Below are positions 1-11,812 of a stretch of DNA of 64,000 nucleotides, piece after piece. This stretch comes from Chionoecetes opilio (Eukaryota > Arthropoda > Malacostraca > Decapoda > Majidae). The first letter of the stretch is position 1; each line of letters opens with the position of its first letter. A program made the position numbers and the translations under genes. Where the stretch lies: the NCBI GenBank assembly GCA_016584305.1, contig JACEEZ010022522.1:37501-101500 (forward strand). Reading direction: 5' to 3'. The notes below the pieces were generated by a model, which saw nothing but the letters and a program-made list of their open reading frames with translations, did not search any database and had not been told where the DNA came from.

Positions 1-105
1 ATATATAATATATTTTAAAATATATATAAATATATATACAGATAACTTCTATATAACTATATAATGTATATAACGATATATTAGCTGATATAATTTTATA
101 TATAT

Positions 106-139
<34 letters not shown>

Positions 140-153
140 AAAATATATATATA

Positions 154-204
<51 letters not shown>

Positions 205-330
205 TAGATAAACAATTCTACTGATTATATATATATATATATATATATTTTATATATTATATATATAATATATATATATATATATACATAGATAACAGTA
301 GAACTGTTTTTTCTATGATATATCTAAAAA
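1..330. repeat. (AT)n-rich microsatellite tract
   Basis: Almost pure alternating A/T with short interruptions at about 40-90, 205-225 and 290-330. No gene is visible. Confidence 0.95.
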
Positions 331-432
331 TCAAGTATAGACGTCCAGCCTCTGGCCCTTTGCTTTTGGCTCAGGTTTTTGCGGCTGGAACGTGACAGCG
401 AGCTACGTTCCAGCCAATTAACTCAATTACGT

Positions 433-674
433 GAATTACTCATTAAGGGCTTGTTCTATGCAAAAAGTTTGTTTACAGACCCCCGTTGATTTTGACAGCA
501 CTACTTGCATGTCGAATTTCAGCTCAATCCGACAATAATTAGGAGTAGTTTACGCTAATTACTCATTAAGGGCTTGTTTTACGCAAAAAAAAAAATTCCG
601 ACGACCCCCATTGATTTTGACAGCACTACTTGCATGTCAAATTTCAGCTCAATCCAATAATATTTAGGAGTAGT
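433..674. repeat. Tandem duplication of a ~120-bp unit
   Basis: Two adjacent copies (about 433-553 and 555-674) share ATTACTCATTAAGGGCTTGT at the start, a block around TTTTGACAGCACTACTTGCA, and end with TTAGGAGTAGTT. They differ by scattered substitutions and an A-run expansion in the second copy. The unit is not recognised. Confidence 0.85.
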
Positions 675-1721
675 TATACACTTTTTGGCGGAAACTTGGT
701 TCCACGGGTCTTATGGTAAGCGACAGCGAGCACAGCTCGCTGTCAATAATATAAGCGAAAGTGTGTGTGTGTGTCTTGTGTCCGCGATAGGTGCCGCCCC
801 CAGTGCCCCAATCCCATCATATGGCAAGGATATCATGAAACTGGGAATTTTTCTTACGAACTTGATCATAGTAACGTTCCTTCAGGTCCAATTTGGTTGT
901 AAACAGTTTCTTTGCGACGGGTTTCAGCAAGCCATTAGCTTTTCGTCATTATCCATTTCAAGAAAACGCAAATAGAGCGTCCGTGCATTTATGACGCAGG
1001 CATTATTCTCTCCAGGGCCTTGATCAGGCGCCGGACGGGCGTCCTCCCGGAAATTTATCAAAATTCATAGAGACTGATCTGTGGGTGAGGCTTGGACCTC
1101 ACATACCACGCACAGTCGCACACCCCATCCTCTTGCTCTAGGAGGGCGGTAATTTTTCAATTGGCAGCTAAAAAAATCCGTCTTGAACGGGGCTCGAGCA
1201 CGGATCACATCACTAAAAAACAGCGCGCCGTGATGTTATCCATTGAGGAAGTGTGTGTGGACGTAGCTATACTGGCTTGGCAAGGCTTACAGAGTGAGGA
1301 TGAGGTGAGATGGTGATGACATTATAGCTCTGGTGCTGGTGGTGGGGTTGGGGGTGGCTGTGGGAGTCCTGGTGCTGGTTGGGTTGACTGGAAGGAGTCT
1401 CAAGGTCAATCTCATCATTGTCTATTACAATTTCATTTTCAGTCAAACAATAATCATAATCTTTGTTCAATCTCGGCAATAATCTTTGCACGCTAATGAT
1501 CGTTGTGCTTTAGCAGGTTCTTGCGCTCACTGAAAGAGCTATTTTACGTATAAATCAGAGCCACATGCCTTGAATTATGATTCAATACGACATCCGTAAG
1601 ATGTGTGATGGTGATGGTGGCGGTGTCTGATGTGTTGGGTCTGCGTCACGCACACACACGTAGGCTACTACACTACTGCCATGATCGGTTGCCAACTTGC
1701 CAAGCTCACTCCCATGCCGGT
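675..1721. other. Unassigned intergenic sequence
   Basis: No supported gene. It holds TGG/GTG-rich low-complexity sequence around 1290-1390 and 1595-1630. Open frames here are short, without recognisable domains. Confidence 0.6.
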
Positions 1722-2344
1722 GTCGCGTGGGCAAGTGTCTGTTTACGAAAAGCAGTCCGTTTACTAACAAAGGCAAAGAAAACGTGGGTTGAGGGGATAC
1801 TTACTAATATTGACTTGATCAACTCAGGCATGTCCAGGCGTCTTACGACAACAAACCCGTCTTTATTTATCAACAAAGGGGGGGGGGGGTTGGGCCCCGT
1901 AGTGGAACACTCGCCGACGTCGGCGAGAATTCCTATCGGCGACAGTTATAGGTATGGTTTTGAGCATATAATTATTATGATATATGAGGCATTCAATTTC
2001 GTACAGAAATGTCCTGTGAGCAGGACAAAGAAAGATTGCATTCTTTCTTTGTCCTGCTCACAGGACATTTCTGTACGAAATTGAATGCCTCATATATCAT
2101 ATATGCTCAAAACCATACCTATAACTGTCGCCGATAGGAATTCTCGCCGACGTCGGCGTGTGTTCCACTTCGTGCCCCCCCCCCCTTGTTGATAAATAAA
2201 GACGGGTTTGTTGTCGTAAGACGCCTGGACATGCCTTTGTTGATCAAGTCTATATTAGTAAGTATTCTCCTCACTCACCCCAATTTTCTTTGCCTTTGTT
2301 AGTAAATGGACTGCTTTTCGTAAACAGACACTTGCCCACGCGAC
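1722..2344. mobile_element. 623-bp foldback element (near-complete palindrome)
   Basis: The left end starts GTCGCGTGGGCAAGTGTCTG and the right end is its reverse complement. The arms match almost to the centre, where CAGGACAAAGAAAG (2021-2034) faces CTTTCTTTGTCCTG (2043-2056) across an 8-nt loop. The arms differ by substitutions, small indels and different G/C-run lengths (near 1877 and 2177), so the copy is not a simple read fold-back. No coding sequence and no clear target duplication were found; it is a MITE or foldback of unknown superfamily. Confidence 0.85.
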
Positions 2345-2990
2345 GCCGCGTGGCGCAGTGGGAACTGATGGGAGCACGTGTCCCTGCCATCTGCGACGCA
2401 GCTACAGCCACAGCACTTGGGATCTTTGTTAAAAACCTAGATGCGCGATGTAAGTGTCCACAATGTCGCCTATGTGCATCACTTGTTATAGGGCACGCTG
2501 CCTCATGAAAACCTGCTATTTGATAGTGGATATAATATAGTAGAATTAGATACTGATGGACCGTGAAATAATTACATAAGAGCGTACGTAGCTTATGTGG
2601 GGCCTAGGGTAGTCTGTATGGAGGGACTCTGTAAAAAAAAAAAAAGTGGAGGCTAGCACGTGTGTGTATACGTATCCATAACCGACCATTTCGGGCTAAA
2701 GGCCCACCAATATAACCCTCAAATGAACCCAGAATAATAAAAATATGCCGTCATGGTCCGTGGGGATACAATATAAGGGCCTACTTTGCGTCAAAAAGGA
2801 AAAACTTGTAATAATAATATATAATAAAATATAAATTATAAAAGCGAGAGGAGAAAAGAGGAGAGAGATAAATAAAATTTAAAAATAAAATTTTTTAATT
2901 ATATAAAAATATATATATATATATATATATATAATAAATATATAAAATATTTAAAAATATATTATATATATATAAAATATATATAACATT
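2345..2990. other. Unassigned sequence with AT microsatellite
   Basis: No gene is seen. An AT-rich simple repeat occupies about 2880-2990. A box-A-like TGGCGCAGTGG at 2350-2360 has no box B partner, so it is not called a tRNA or SINE. Confidence 0.5.
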
Positions 2991-3189
2991 TTAAAGAGAG
3001 AGAGAGGGGGAGGGGGGGAGGGGGGGGAGAGAGTTTTTTTTCTTTTTTTTTCTTAAAAACGAAGGGAAACCCCTACCCAAAAAATACGTCACGGTTTTTT
3101 TACAGGGTTTGGCTTTGGGGGGAAAAAGGGGGGGTGGGCCCGGGGACTACGAAGGGAAAATTTACGGCGTTTGGAAAAAATTTCGATTT

Positions 3190-6100
3190 ATTTTCCCGGC
3201 CGAAAATAAATTTTTCCAGGTGCTATATTACTGTGCTCTGTTCGGGGGCTAAACAAAAACTTAAAAAGACCTGGGGTAATGGGGCCCTGATGTGAAAAGG
3301 GGGCCTTCTAACCAAAAAAAAAACAAAAGTCCAACAGACCCTCGGTCAAAAGGTAAGAAAATGGGAGGTACGAATGTGCCCCTCCCCACTTGTTTTCTTT
3401 TTAATGAGACTCTGCTGTGGCTTTTTTCCTGGCTAGAACCTTTCGAAACATAAAACCATAAACCTCGGGTTTTCTTATTTTTGTCAGCCGAGCACGGAAA
3501 TATAGCCCCTTTGGGGAATTCAATTTCCCCCAAAAAAAACTCGTTTTTTTTCCCACCCGTCGAAAGTCTTCTCTTTGTGGGCCCTGTACAATTCAGGGGG
3601 TTTGATGTATTAAAAAAAACCTTATTTAAATTTGTTTTCCCTTTTTGGGTTTGTCTTTCCTCAAAAATATTATTGCTACATCAGGGTTTTAAAGTGTTTT
3701 GACAAAGCCAATGAATACCCCTTGATTTCTAAAACCACATCCAAAAACCCCTTTCCCTTTGATTTTTTTAAATTCTCCACCCATAAACAAATTGCATAAC
3801 CAGGGTGACTTTAAAACCCATCCTTGCCTCATGGTATTTTGCATGGTAATGTCGTTCCCGATTTTTTTGCCCCTACACAAAATGGGGAAAACTCCCCGGG
3901 ACAGTAATGGTTGGGTTTTGGTACCGGTCATTTCGCCCACACTTGGAGCCTAAGGGAAAGTTTAGGGGGTTTGGGTTATATTTGTTTAGTGTGACGAGCC
4001 CCCCCAAAACCCCCCGCTAGGGGGTTTAGGTTAGATTTCTTTGGGTTTAGGGTATTTTTAGTTTTGGTTAGGTTGGGGTTAGGTTTAGATATGGTTAGGT
4101 TGGGGGAAAAGGTTTAAAATTTTTGGGTTTGGTTTAGGAGCATTCGGGGGGTCAACCCCCCTCTTGGGGTTAGGTTAATTTTGGTTAGGTTAGGTTTATT
4201 TTTGGTTAGGCACTTTTCGTCATTTCGCCCACAAGAATTTCGTTCACATGTAAGTCAATTCCCCCAAACATATAAGAGTAAATTTCCCCCACACAAATCC
4301 ATGCAGGGACATGTAAAAATTTTCCCTTCCTCTGGCGAAATGGAATAAACCCCCATTTGGGGGGCGAAATAGGGAAAATTTCTAGTGTTTCCCATACTCC
4401 CCCCATTTCCCCCCAAAAAAAGTTTTGGGGAACCTGGGGAGTGGGGGGTTTTTGGGGTGGGGAAAAATTATGCGTCGGAAACACGAAATTTAAAAGGAGT
4501 TGTGAAAGGGGGGGAAAAATTTTCCCTTTAAAATCTGGGAAATTTCCATACTGGAAAAAAAATTCCCCAAAACCCACAAAAAAAACCTAAACAAACCCAA
4601 AATTAACCTACCCTACAGGGGGTTTGGGACCCACCGATAACCAAAACCAAACCCCAAAAACCCTAATTTTAGCAAAACCTAACCAAACCCAAAATCTAAA
4701 CCTATTGGGTTTTGGTTAGGTTAGGTTAGATTAATTTTTTGGTTGGGTTTAAAGGTTTGGGTTAGTTTTGGGTTTGGGGTTAAAGGGTTAAATCGGGGGG
4801 TTAAAGCCCCCTGCTAGTGTGGTTTAATTTTTGGGTTTTGGGTTTGGGGGTTTTTTTTGGTTGGGAAATTTTTCCCCCTAAAAAATATAAGGAAATTACC
4901 CTAGATTAGGGAATTTACCCCCCCTACCCAACCCCTTTAATTACGTTTTTCCCCCGGGGGAAAAAAAAAATTTTGGGTTCCCCCCCAAAACCCCCGCTTT
5001 TCCCACGGGCCCCCCCAAATTTTGGTTTGGGGGGAAGTGGGAGAGTATGGGAAAAACCCCTTAAAATTTTACCGGTCTTTGCCCAAAGGGTTTTACGGGG
5101 TTTTTTCCTTTCCCAAATTTCTGCCAGGGGAAAGATATAGTTACAGACTCCGTGACATGGATCTTTGTGGGCGAATTGACTTTAGAGGGGCAAATTTGAC
5201 TTATATTTTGGGCAAATTGACTTACATGGGACGAAATGTTTGTGGGCGAAAAGGGACAAAAATTGCCAAACCAAAAAAAACCCCAAAAACCTAAATTAAC
5301 CCCCTAGCGGGGGGTTTAAACCCCCCGAAAACCAAACCCTTTAACCCAAATCAAAACCTAAAGCAAAAACCAAAACCAAAAATTTAACCTATCCAAAAAC
5401 CTAACCAAATTAATCAAAACCAAACCAAACCAAAAACCAAACCCAAATCAAAACCAAAAAATCCCCAAAACCCAAACCCTCCCCCCTTAAACCAAAACCT
5501 AAAAAATCTAACCTAACCCCCCGGGGGGGGGGTTGGGGGGGTTCTCAAACACCCCAAAAACCCAAAATTTTAACCAAACCCTCCTAGCTCCTATAAAACT
5601 CCATAGTGTGGGCGAAAGGACTCCATAGTGTGGGGCCAAAAATGACCTGTGGGCAAAAATAAATATGGTAGGGCCCGAAATGACCGGATACCAACCTAAC
5701 CATTACCCTTTTGGCGAGCTTTCCCCAGTTTGGTAGGACAAAAAAATATCGGTAGCCCCACCCCCCAAACCCTGCAGGTACCTGAGGGAAGGATGGGTTA
5801 ATGTCACCGTGGGTTTTGCCCCCTTGTTTTTTGGATGGAGTAAAAAAGATAAAAACAAAGCCAAAGGTTTGGGGGAGGTTGGTATAGACTCAAGAGTTAA
5901 TTTTTAGGGCCGGGCCAAAAATAACACTTAAACCCCCTAAAGTAGCAAAATATACATCAAAAGACCCAAAAAAAAGGGGAAATCCAAATTAATAAGGTTT
6001 TTTTTAAAAAAACCTTTCCCCTAAACCCTGGAATATGGTTTAACCCCTACAAAGAGAAGAAATTTCGACGATGAAAAAAAATTTTAGTTTTTTTTTGGGC

Positions 6101-6270
6101 GAAAAATTTATTTTTCCCGGTGCCCATATTTCCGTGCCCCGCTGACAACACTAGAGAAGGGCCCGAGGGATGGTTTATGTGCAGAGGCTTCTAAAACCCG
6201 GAAAACAGGTTTACAGGGAAGTCTCAATTTAAAAAGAAGCAAATGGGAGGGGCACATTACTTTCCTACCA
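3190..6270. repeat. Large damaged inverted repeat, centre ~4.7-4.8 kb
   Basis: Three separated landmarks pair in inverted order. GTCAGCCGAGCACGG (3483) pairs with the block before CTGACAAC (6142-6149). TTTCGCCCACAA (4224) pairs with TTTGTGGGCGAA (about 5240-5250). The GGTAATGGTTAGGTTGG-like block near 3905-3925 pairs with the block near 5690-5710. A shorter direct echo of the outer block also occurs at 3185-3250. Because the whole structure lies in the low-fidelity block, it may be a foldback, a satellite palindrome or a read artefact. Confidence 0.6.
3960..5600. repeat. Degenerate GGTTA/TAACC-rich tracts
   Basis: Irregular GGTTAGG/GGTTTAGG-like words fill 3960-4210 and 4690-4860. Their complements (CCTAACC, AACCAAA) fill 4590-4690 and 5290-5600. 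The words resemble the arthropod telomere repeat TTAGG but the array is never regular, and base damage may have altered it. Confidence 0.4.
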
Positions 6271-6589
6271 GTTGCTTGGGTTGGGGTTTGGAAAAAAAGG
6301 ACAGAACGGGCCCCGAAAGAGGGCTCGAAAAGGAAGTAGATAGATAGGGGAAAGGTTTAAAAAATTAGGAGGCCTGGGGTTTGGTTAAGAAAAAACAAGG
6401 GGGGAAGTAAAAGCGCTTATTAGGAAAGGGGTGGGCCCAAAAATGGGGAGGGGAAAATTTTAGAGGAAAATAAAGGGGGAAAAGGGGGAGGAAGGGGGGG
6501 GGATTTGGGATAACTTTTTTAGAGGAGAGGAAACAGGGGGCAACCGTTTCTTTGATTTAAATTTTAGTGGGAAAAAGAAGTGGTAAAGG

Positions 6590-8450
6590 ACCTGAAGGAT
6601 TAAAAGGGGATCAAGAAGTTTTGGGGGGAGGTGGGGGGGATGACTGAGCAGGTAGAAAATTTGGTTAAGTAAATTAGGGGTAAAAGGAAGATAGATGAGG
6701 GGGAAAGGGTAAAATTTTCCCTTTAAAGGGAAAAAATAAGGGTTTTCTTAAAAAAGCTGAAAAAAAGGAAAACAGCAGGCAGGGAAAGGGAACCAAAAAG
6801 GGAAATTTTATAAGGAAAAAGGGGGGAGGGTATGGTGGATGGGTTTTTTATAAAAACCCCTTTTTTGGCAGATTTTTGGGAGGATAAGAGAGTCCCAAGG
6901 AAAAAGGAAGAGGTAGGGTTACTCCCATTTCACAAGGGAGGTACAAAGTAGAAAGTCTTGAAAAATTATCGACCCAAAGCCCTAATGGATACGGGGGGAA
7001 AAAAATTTCCCGTGGGGTTTTCTAAATGGTAGGGGTTAGTGGGAAAGTTTTGGAGAAATAGAGTAATGGGGGAAAGGAAAAAGAAAGGCTTTTTGCAAGG
7101 GGTAGGGGAGGTGAGGACAACATGTTCGTAGTTAGTTCAGTGAAGAAAAAAAGAAAAGGGGTGGGGGGAAGACATACCTTTTCAAATTTCCCTTACATTG
7201 AAAAGGCTTAGATAGGGCAATAGGGGTTTTCTTTTTTAGACTTTCTGTCTAAAAAATTGGATTTTGTGGACAGAAAATCAGCATAAAAGATGTATGTATG
7301 AGGGCACCCCGGGGGAGTGACGGGCCCGGGGGGCTAGAGCAACAGGGGTAAGGGAGTCGAAGAGGGGTTTGGCAGGGCTCGTGGGGTTTTCACCGTTAAA
7401 TTTTTGGCTTTTTAACAGAGGAAATTAGAATTTTGGTTGAGAAAATTCGGGCTATGGGGTAAGGGGTTGGGGGGGGAAAAATTGGGGCAGTTTACTATAT
7501 GCTGACGACAAAAGTTTTCCCTGATGAGGAGGGGGAGAACCCCCAGGGGATGCTACCCTATAGTCGCACAGTAGGGAGGGATTTTGGGAAAGAAAAATTT
7601 AAAAGTGAAAAAAAGTCAGGTCCCGGGGGTAAATGGAAGGCAGAGATGAGGGGATGAGTTGGGAAAAAGGGGGACCTGAGGGTTTTGGGGGCCCCGAGTC
7701 AATAAAAACCCCCGGTAAACACGTAATGGGGAAAGGGGGCAGAAAAGGACGAAAAAAGGATAAAAAAAGGAAAAGCAAAACAGTGGGTGGGAAAGGGTTT
7801 GGGAAATTTTAGCAAAATGTAGGGGAAACAGGTTTTGAGGTATTTAAAGGGTTGTGGAAAGGCAATTTGGGAGTACCCAGCCTCATGTTTTGGGGCCCGA
7901 GGTTAAAGAAGGGGGACGGTAGGAGAGCGGACAAATTAAGGGGGTAGTACAGAACAGGGGAGGTAGACTTTCACTAGAGGCAAAAAGGTATGGGAGGCAG
8001 GGGAGGCGATCCCGGGGGGAGGGAGGGTGGATTTCCTTTGGGGGAGAGAATAGGGAAAATTCGTGCTTTAATTTCAAAATAAAACTTAGAAAAAAGGATG
8101 AAAACAGGTGGGGTCGAAAAATTTATTGGGATTTTAAAAGATAGTAAATTTGGGGTTAAACAAGCAACGGTGGGGGAAAGGGAAAAGTGGGTTACAGGGG
8201 TTTTACAGATAGGATACACCAGTCTAGTGAGGGGGAGTTAAAGCGAAAGTGAAAAGACAAGTTTTAGAGGCAGGGGAGGGAGATTTTGGAGAAGAGGAAA
8301 GGAGGGTAAGAGTTCCCTTCTGGAAATTGGGCAGAGGGAAGACCACACCCAAAAGTGTGAGGGTTCTTTTATTTGGTTTGCCCGGGGAGTATTTTAATAT
8401 TTTAAAAAAAAGGACTAAAACTCTGGGGGGTCCCTTTGTAAAACCTATAG
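6590..8450 (+). pseudogene. Damaged non-LTR retrotransposon reverse transcriptase
   Basis: Conserved reverse transcriptase boxes can be read in several frames. At 6913-6948 the translation is VGLLPFHKGGTK. At 6964-6990 it is NYRPKALMD, matching the usual HKGG...NYRPI block of LINE polymerases. A GEDNMFVV-like segment lies near 7110-7130, an EKA(Y) block near 7200, and the catalytic LYADD motif at 7495-7509 in the palm domain. A GRDFG...EK block follows at 7577-7620. Frames shift repeatedly and stops are frequent, at least partly because the sequence here is low fidelity. The family is a non-LTR element of the jockey/CR1/RTE-like range; the clade cannot be assigned. Non-functional as written. 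Confidence 0.65.
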
Positions 8451-9329
8451 ATGGGCAAACGAAAAGGGAAACAAGATATGTCAAAATGGTAAATTGGGGA
8501 GACTAAGAAACTGTAGTCACCTGGGTTTTTGTGTTCCCGGGATGATGAGGAAAAAGAGCGGCTTTATAGCAATAGTGGCCGGGAGGAGGCGGGGATCAGT
8601 GGGATAAGGCAGAGGGGAAAATAGATGGGGGTAATTTTGGGAAATTTCCCTTTTGGTTTTTGGGAGGGGACAAAGGGTACAAATAGAAGAATCCTCGAAG
8701 GGGTTTAAAATATTTTTAAAAAGGGTTGGGAAAAAAAAAGAGAAGTTTAGGGCCTCCTACAAGCCCCAGGGGGCAGCCGGGAAAATTAGGCCCTTTGGGA
8801 AACCGGGGGAAAACCGCGGTTTTTCTTCCCCACCTAAAGAAGAAGAAAAAGAAGCTTACCTTTTGACGAGGCTCTGTTTTGAAATCTTTTTTCTTGGTTT
8901 GAAGCCTCTGCACTCAGCCATTTCCCCAGGGCTTCTCTAAAAGGGGTTGGGGCCCGCGAGAAAGAGAAAAAGTAATATAAAAACCACCCCCGGAATATCA
9001 ATTTCGCCCCAAAAAACTCCCAAAATTCTTCCAAACCGCCGGGAGGGTTTTCCCCTTTGTAGGTCCCCCCCGCGGCGACCCCGCCTTAAAAACCCACAAA
9101 TGGGACCGATGTAAACAAACCGTGGGGCGTAGTATGTCTGGGGCCCATTCCCCTTTTCATAACCCCCAGGTCCCACGGGGGCCTCGGATTTAAACCGGAT
9201 TTAACACGGGCGTGATTTTCCGGGCAATCCTTGTAACCACCCGTGTAGGCCCCCCGGGATGGCGAAGGGGCAACCCGGGTTTTTCCCCCGGCCAAACCCC
9301 CGGGGAGGGACAAGGCTGGGGATCGCCCC

Positions 9330-10400
9330 CCTGACCCCTCACACCATTAAAGGGTATCCCCCCGCTCCTCTCCCCCTACAATTTTTTCCTACCTAATATT
9401 AAATTTATCATATAAAAAAATATACTGCCCATCTTCGGGAAAAGTTTGTTCCCAATAAATTTATCAAAATAAAAAAAACCGTAAAAAAACACAAAGAAAA
9501 AAGCCCCCTTTTTGAGGGCTTTTTAAGAAATACATTAAATTAAACTCTTCGCCATTTTTAAAATTTTGCTTCGCAAAAATTTTAAAGGAGAATATCAATA
9601 GAACGGAGTTTAATTAGCTTTTCCCTTTAATATTTCGTTTAGTGATAAAAGAATTAGCGGCATGCCTAAAATTTGCGTTTAAATAAAAATAAAAAATTCA
9701 TGAAATGGGTTTAAATTTTTTTTCCCCAAAAATATGTTTTTCAGTAAAAAAATATATCCCGTTATCTTTTGGAAATGTTTTTTTATAATAAATTTTCAAA
9801 TTAAAAAAAAGTAAAACCCCACTTAAGAAATGCCCTTATAAAACTTTTAAGAAATATGCATGAACTTAAACTTTTCGCCATTTAATATTTTGTAAAAAAA
9901 ACTTTTTACATGGAGAATATCAATAGAAGCGGAATTTAATTAGCTTTCCATTGATATATTTCCTTTTCTGATAAATGAATTAGAACCATGCATAAATTAG
10001 CGTTAACTAAATAAATAACATCATGAAATCGAGTAAATTACCCGATTTCATGATGTTATTTATTTAGTTAACGCTAATTTATGCATGGTTCTAATTCATT
10101 TATCAGAAAAGGAAGTATATCAATGGAGAGCTAATTAAATTCCGCTTCTATTGATATTCTCCATGTAAAAAAAATTCACAAAATATTAAATGGCGAAAAG
10201 TTTAAGTTCATGCATATTTCTTGAAAGTCTCATAATGGCATTTCTTTAGTGTGTTTTACGGTTTTTTATTTGATAATATTATAGAACAAACATTTCCGAA
10301 GATAACAGTATATCTTTTATACTGATAAACATTATATTAGGTAGGTAAACTTGTACGGGGAGCGGAGCGGGTGGTATCCTTATGGTGTGACGTCACGGGC
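9330..10400. mobile_element. Foldback element, copy A (centre 10037)
   Basis: Perfect centre: CATGAAATCG (10022-10031) faces CGATTTCATG (10043-10052). The arms extend outward through TTTAGTTAACGCTAATTT, the ATCAGAAAA...ATATCAATGG block and the CTTCTATTGATATTCTCCAT block to a GC-rich outer part. There the CCCGCTCC/TACCTACCTAATAT segment near 9360-9400 matches the reverse of 10340-10376, and matching continues past a GGATCGCC-like block (9317 and 10392). A second, poorer copy of the left arm (9361-9710) precedes the main left arm, giving a left-left-right arrangement. No transposase was seen. Confidence 0.75.
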
Positions 10401-10419
10401 GATCCACCAGGCCTTATCA

Positions 10420-10640
10420 TCTCGGTGGCCACGGTTCCACCGTGGTGGTCCGTGGTGGTCCCCCAAGATCCTTGGTGATTCGTGGTGATCCGTGTAGACA
10501 TTTTTTAAGAGGCTTGCATGCAAGCCTCTTAACTTTTGGTCCGTGATGGTCCGTGTTGGAGGCCTATCCGGGGTCTACCGTGTAGCTGCCGTGTACAACC
10601 GTGGTTATCCGGGGACATCCGTGAACGTCCGTGTTTTGGT
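10420..10640 (+). repeat. Degenerate ~10-bp tandem repeat (TCCGTGGTGG-like)
   Basis: Words such as CCGTGGTGGT, TTGGTGATTC, GTGGTGATCC and CCGTGATGGT recur at roughly 10-bp spacing, interrupted by the palindrome at 10507-10530. Possibly subterminal repeats of the adjacent foldback. Confidence 0.6.
10507..10530. repeat. Perfect 24-bp palindrome
   Basis: AAGAGGCTTGCA is followed directly by its reverse complement, with no loop, in the middle of the decamer-repeat tract. Confidence 0.9.
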
Positions 10641-10955
10641 GGGACGGAGGTTTGTAACATTGCCTCCACCTCCAGCATAATTGTAAACTACCTTGCTTAG
10701 AATATAATGTTCCTTGACAAGTTGACATTACTTGTCATCCAGTCTTTTATTATTGTGTCAGTGTTCAATATCCCATAGTAGGAAGTTACTCTACTATACT
10801 CGCTTATATTGTAGTACACGCGCGCGCGCATAAACATATATCTATCTATAAATGATAGGTCGCAATTCTTTTCTTCGTTTGTATGGTTGATTTCCTTATT
10901 TTTCATATTTGCATGTGCTCATTTTTTATGTCTATTTTATTGTCTGATTAACCTA

Positions 10956-11075
10956 CGTCCACACTGGGACTCACGTTGCACAACGTGATGCGAAAATTTT
11001 GATGCTTGAAGTGTTGTGTAACACGAAAATCGAGTTCCAGCAACGAGTTGCGCAATGTGAGTCCAAGTGTGGACG
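10956..11075. mobile_element. 120-bp MITE with imperfect terminal inverted repeats
   Basis: Left end CGTCCACACTGGGACTCACG; the right end is the inverse of CGTCCACACTTGGACTCACA. The inner CAACG/CGTTG words also pair. It is too short to code. No convincing target duplication was found. Confidence 0.7.
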
Positions 11076-11512
11076 GGCCTTGAAGTGAAACTTTTAATAT
11101 TGTTACAACATGGTAACTTAAGAAATTAATACCTCGATATTTTAATTATGAACGAGCAATTTGATTAGAATATCAAGCAATAGAAATATAGTTTTGTTAT
11201 GCTACGACGGCTTGTAAAGACTGGATGCTTGTGAAGCCTGTCACCCTCCCTTTAAAGAGGATGTTTGGCAGGTTGCGTTGTGTTGGTGGGTTGAATCACT
11301 TTTTAGCCGCGGCGAGACAGGGCGGGACGCACCTGCCTTTACCGCATCACATCACGTGGCGCGGCACACTATGTATACTGCTGTGCAGTTCGTGGAATTG
11401 TTATGATGGTCAGGGAAGTCCTCTGTTTCCACAGGGATTTCACGGCAAAGTGACGATGTAGCCTACTGGGTTTTTTTCTTCTAGTTTAATGATACATACC
11501 AGATTTGATCTG

Positions 11513-11812
11513 TGTTTGGGCCGTTTGTAACGTCATGTCCAGACCCCCCCCCCCCCCATAGAAAATGATGTAACACCAGCTAGTACACCCCAATTAGTAT
11601 GTTTAATTTTTTTCAAATATAATACTATGTCTAGCCTGCAAAGTACCTGCAAATTGTCATCCTTAGGTTTTTCTTTAAAAAATCTGAAAATGTTATGTAA
11701 CACAGTTGCACCCCCCTCTCCACCGCTGTCACACTCATAAGTTATAACACTTTACCATACCCTCCCTTCCCCCCTTAGGCGTTACGTAATTCTTGAACAG
11801 CCCCTAAGCCAC
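11513..11812. mobile_element. Probable ~300-bp MITE
   Basis: The left end (GTTTGGGCCGTTTGTAACGT) resembles the inverse of the right end (GGCGTTACGTAATTCTTGAA...CAGCCCC), with C-rich tracts just inside both ends. The match is imperfect. Sequence on either side (11076-11512 and 11813-12655) has no supported gene apart from a G-run at 12309-12328. Confidence 0.45.

Larger units (their letters stand above)
2990..9900. other. Low-fidelity, homopolymer-smoothed sequence block
   Basis: The block is packed with runs of one base and reads as if isolated bases were replaced by their neighbours. The 9725-10035 arm can be compared with its clean partner at 10037-10340: CAGTATAAAAGATATACTG in the clean arm appears as CAGTAAAAAAATATATCCCG, and ACACACTAAAG appears as ACCCCACTTAAG. 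Mismatches are dense near 9400 and fade by about 9900. Reading frames in this block are unreliable, and homology can only be read through the damage. Confidence 0.75.

Noticed and set aside
685..975. 96-codon plus-strand frame
   Set aside because: No recognisable family; overlaps low-complexity GTGTGT sequence; no splice or promoter support.
2350..2420. tRNA or SINE head (TGGCGCAGTGGGAACT)
   Set aside because: Box A-like only; no box B and no cloverleaf.
3261..5294. Several 60-120-codon open frames in the corrupted block
   Set aside because: No domains, homopolymer-driven composition, and sequence not trustworthy.
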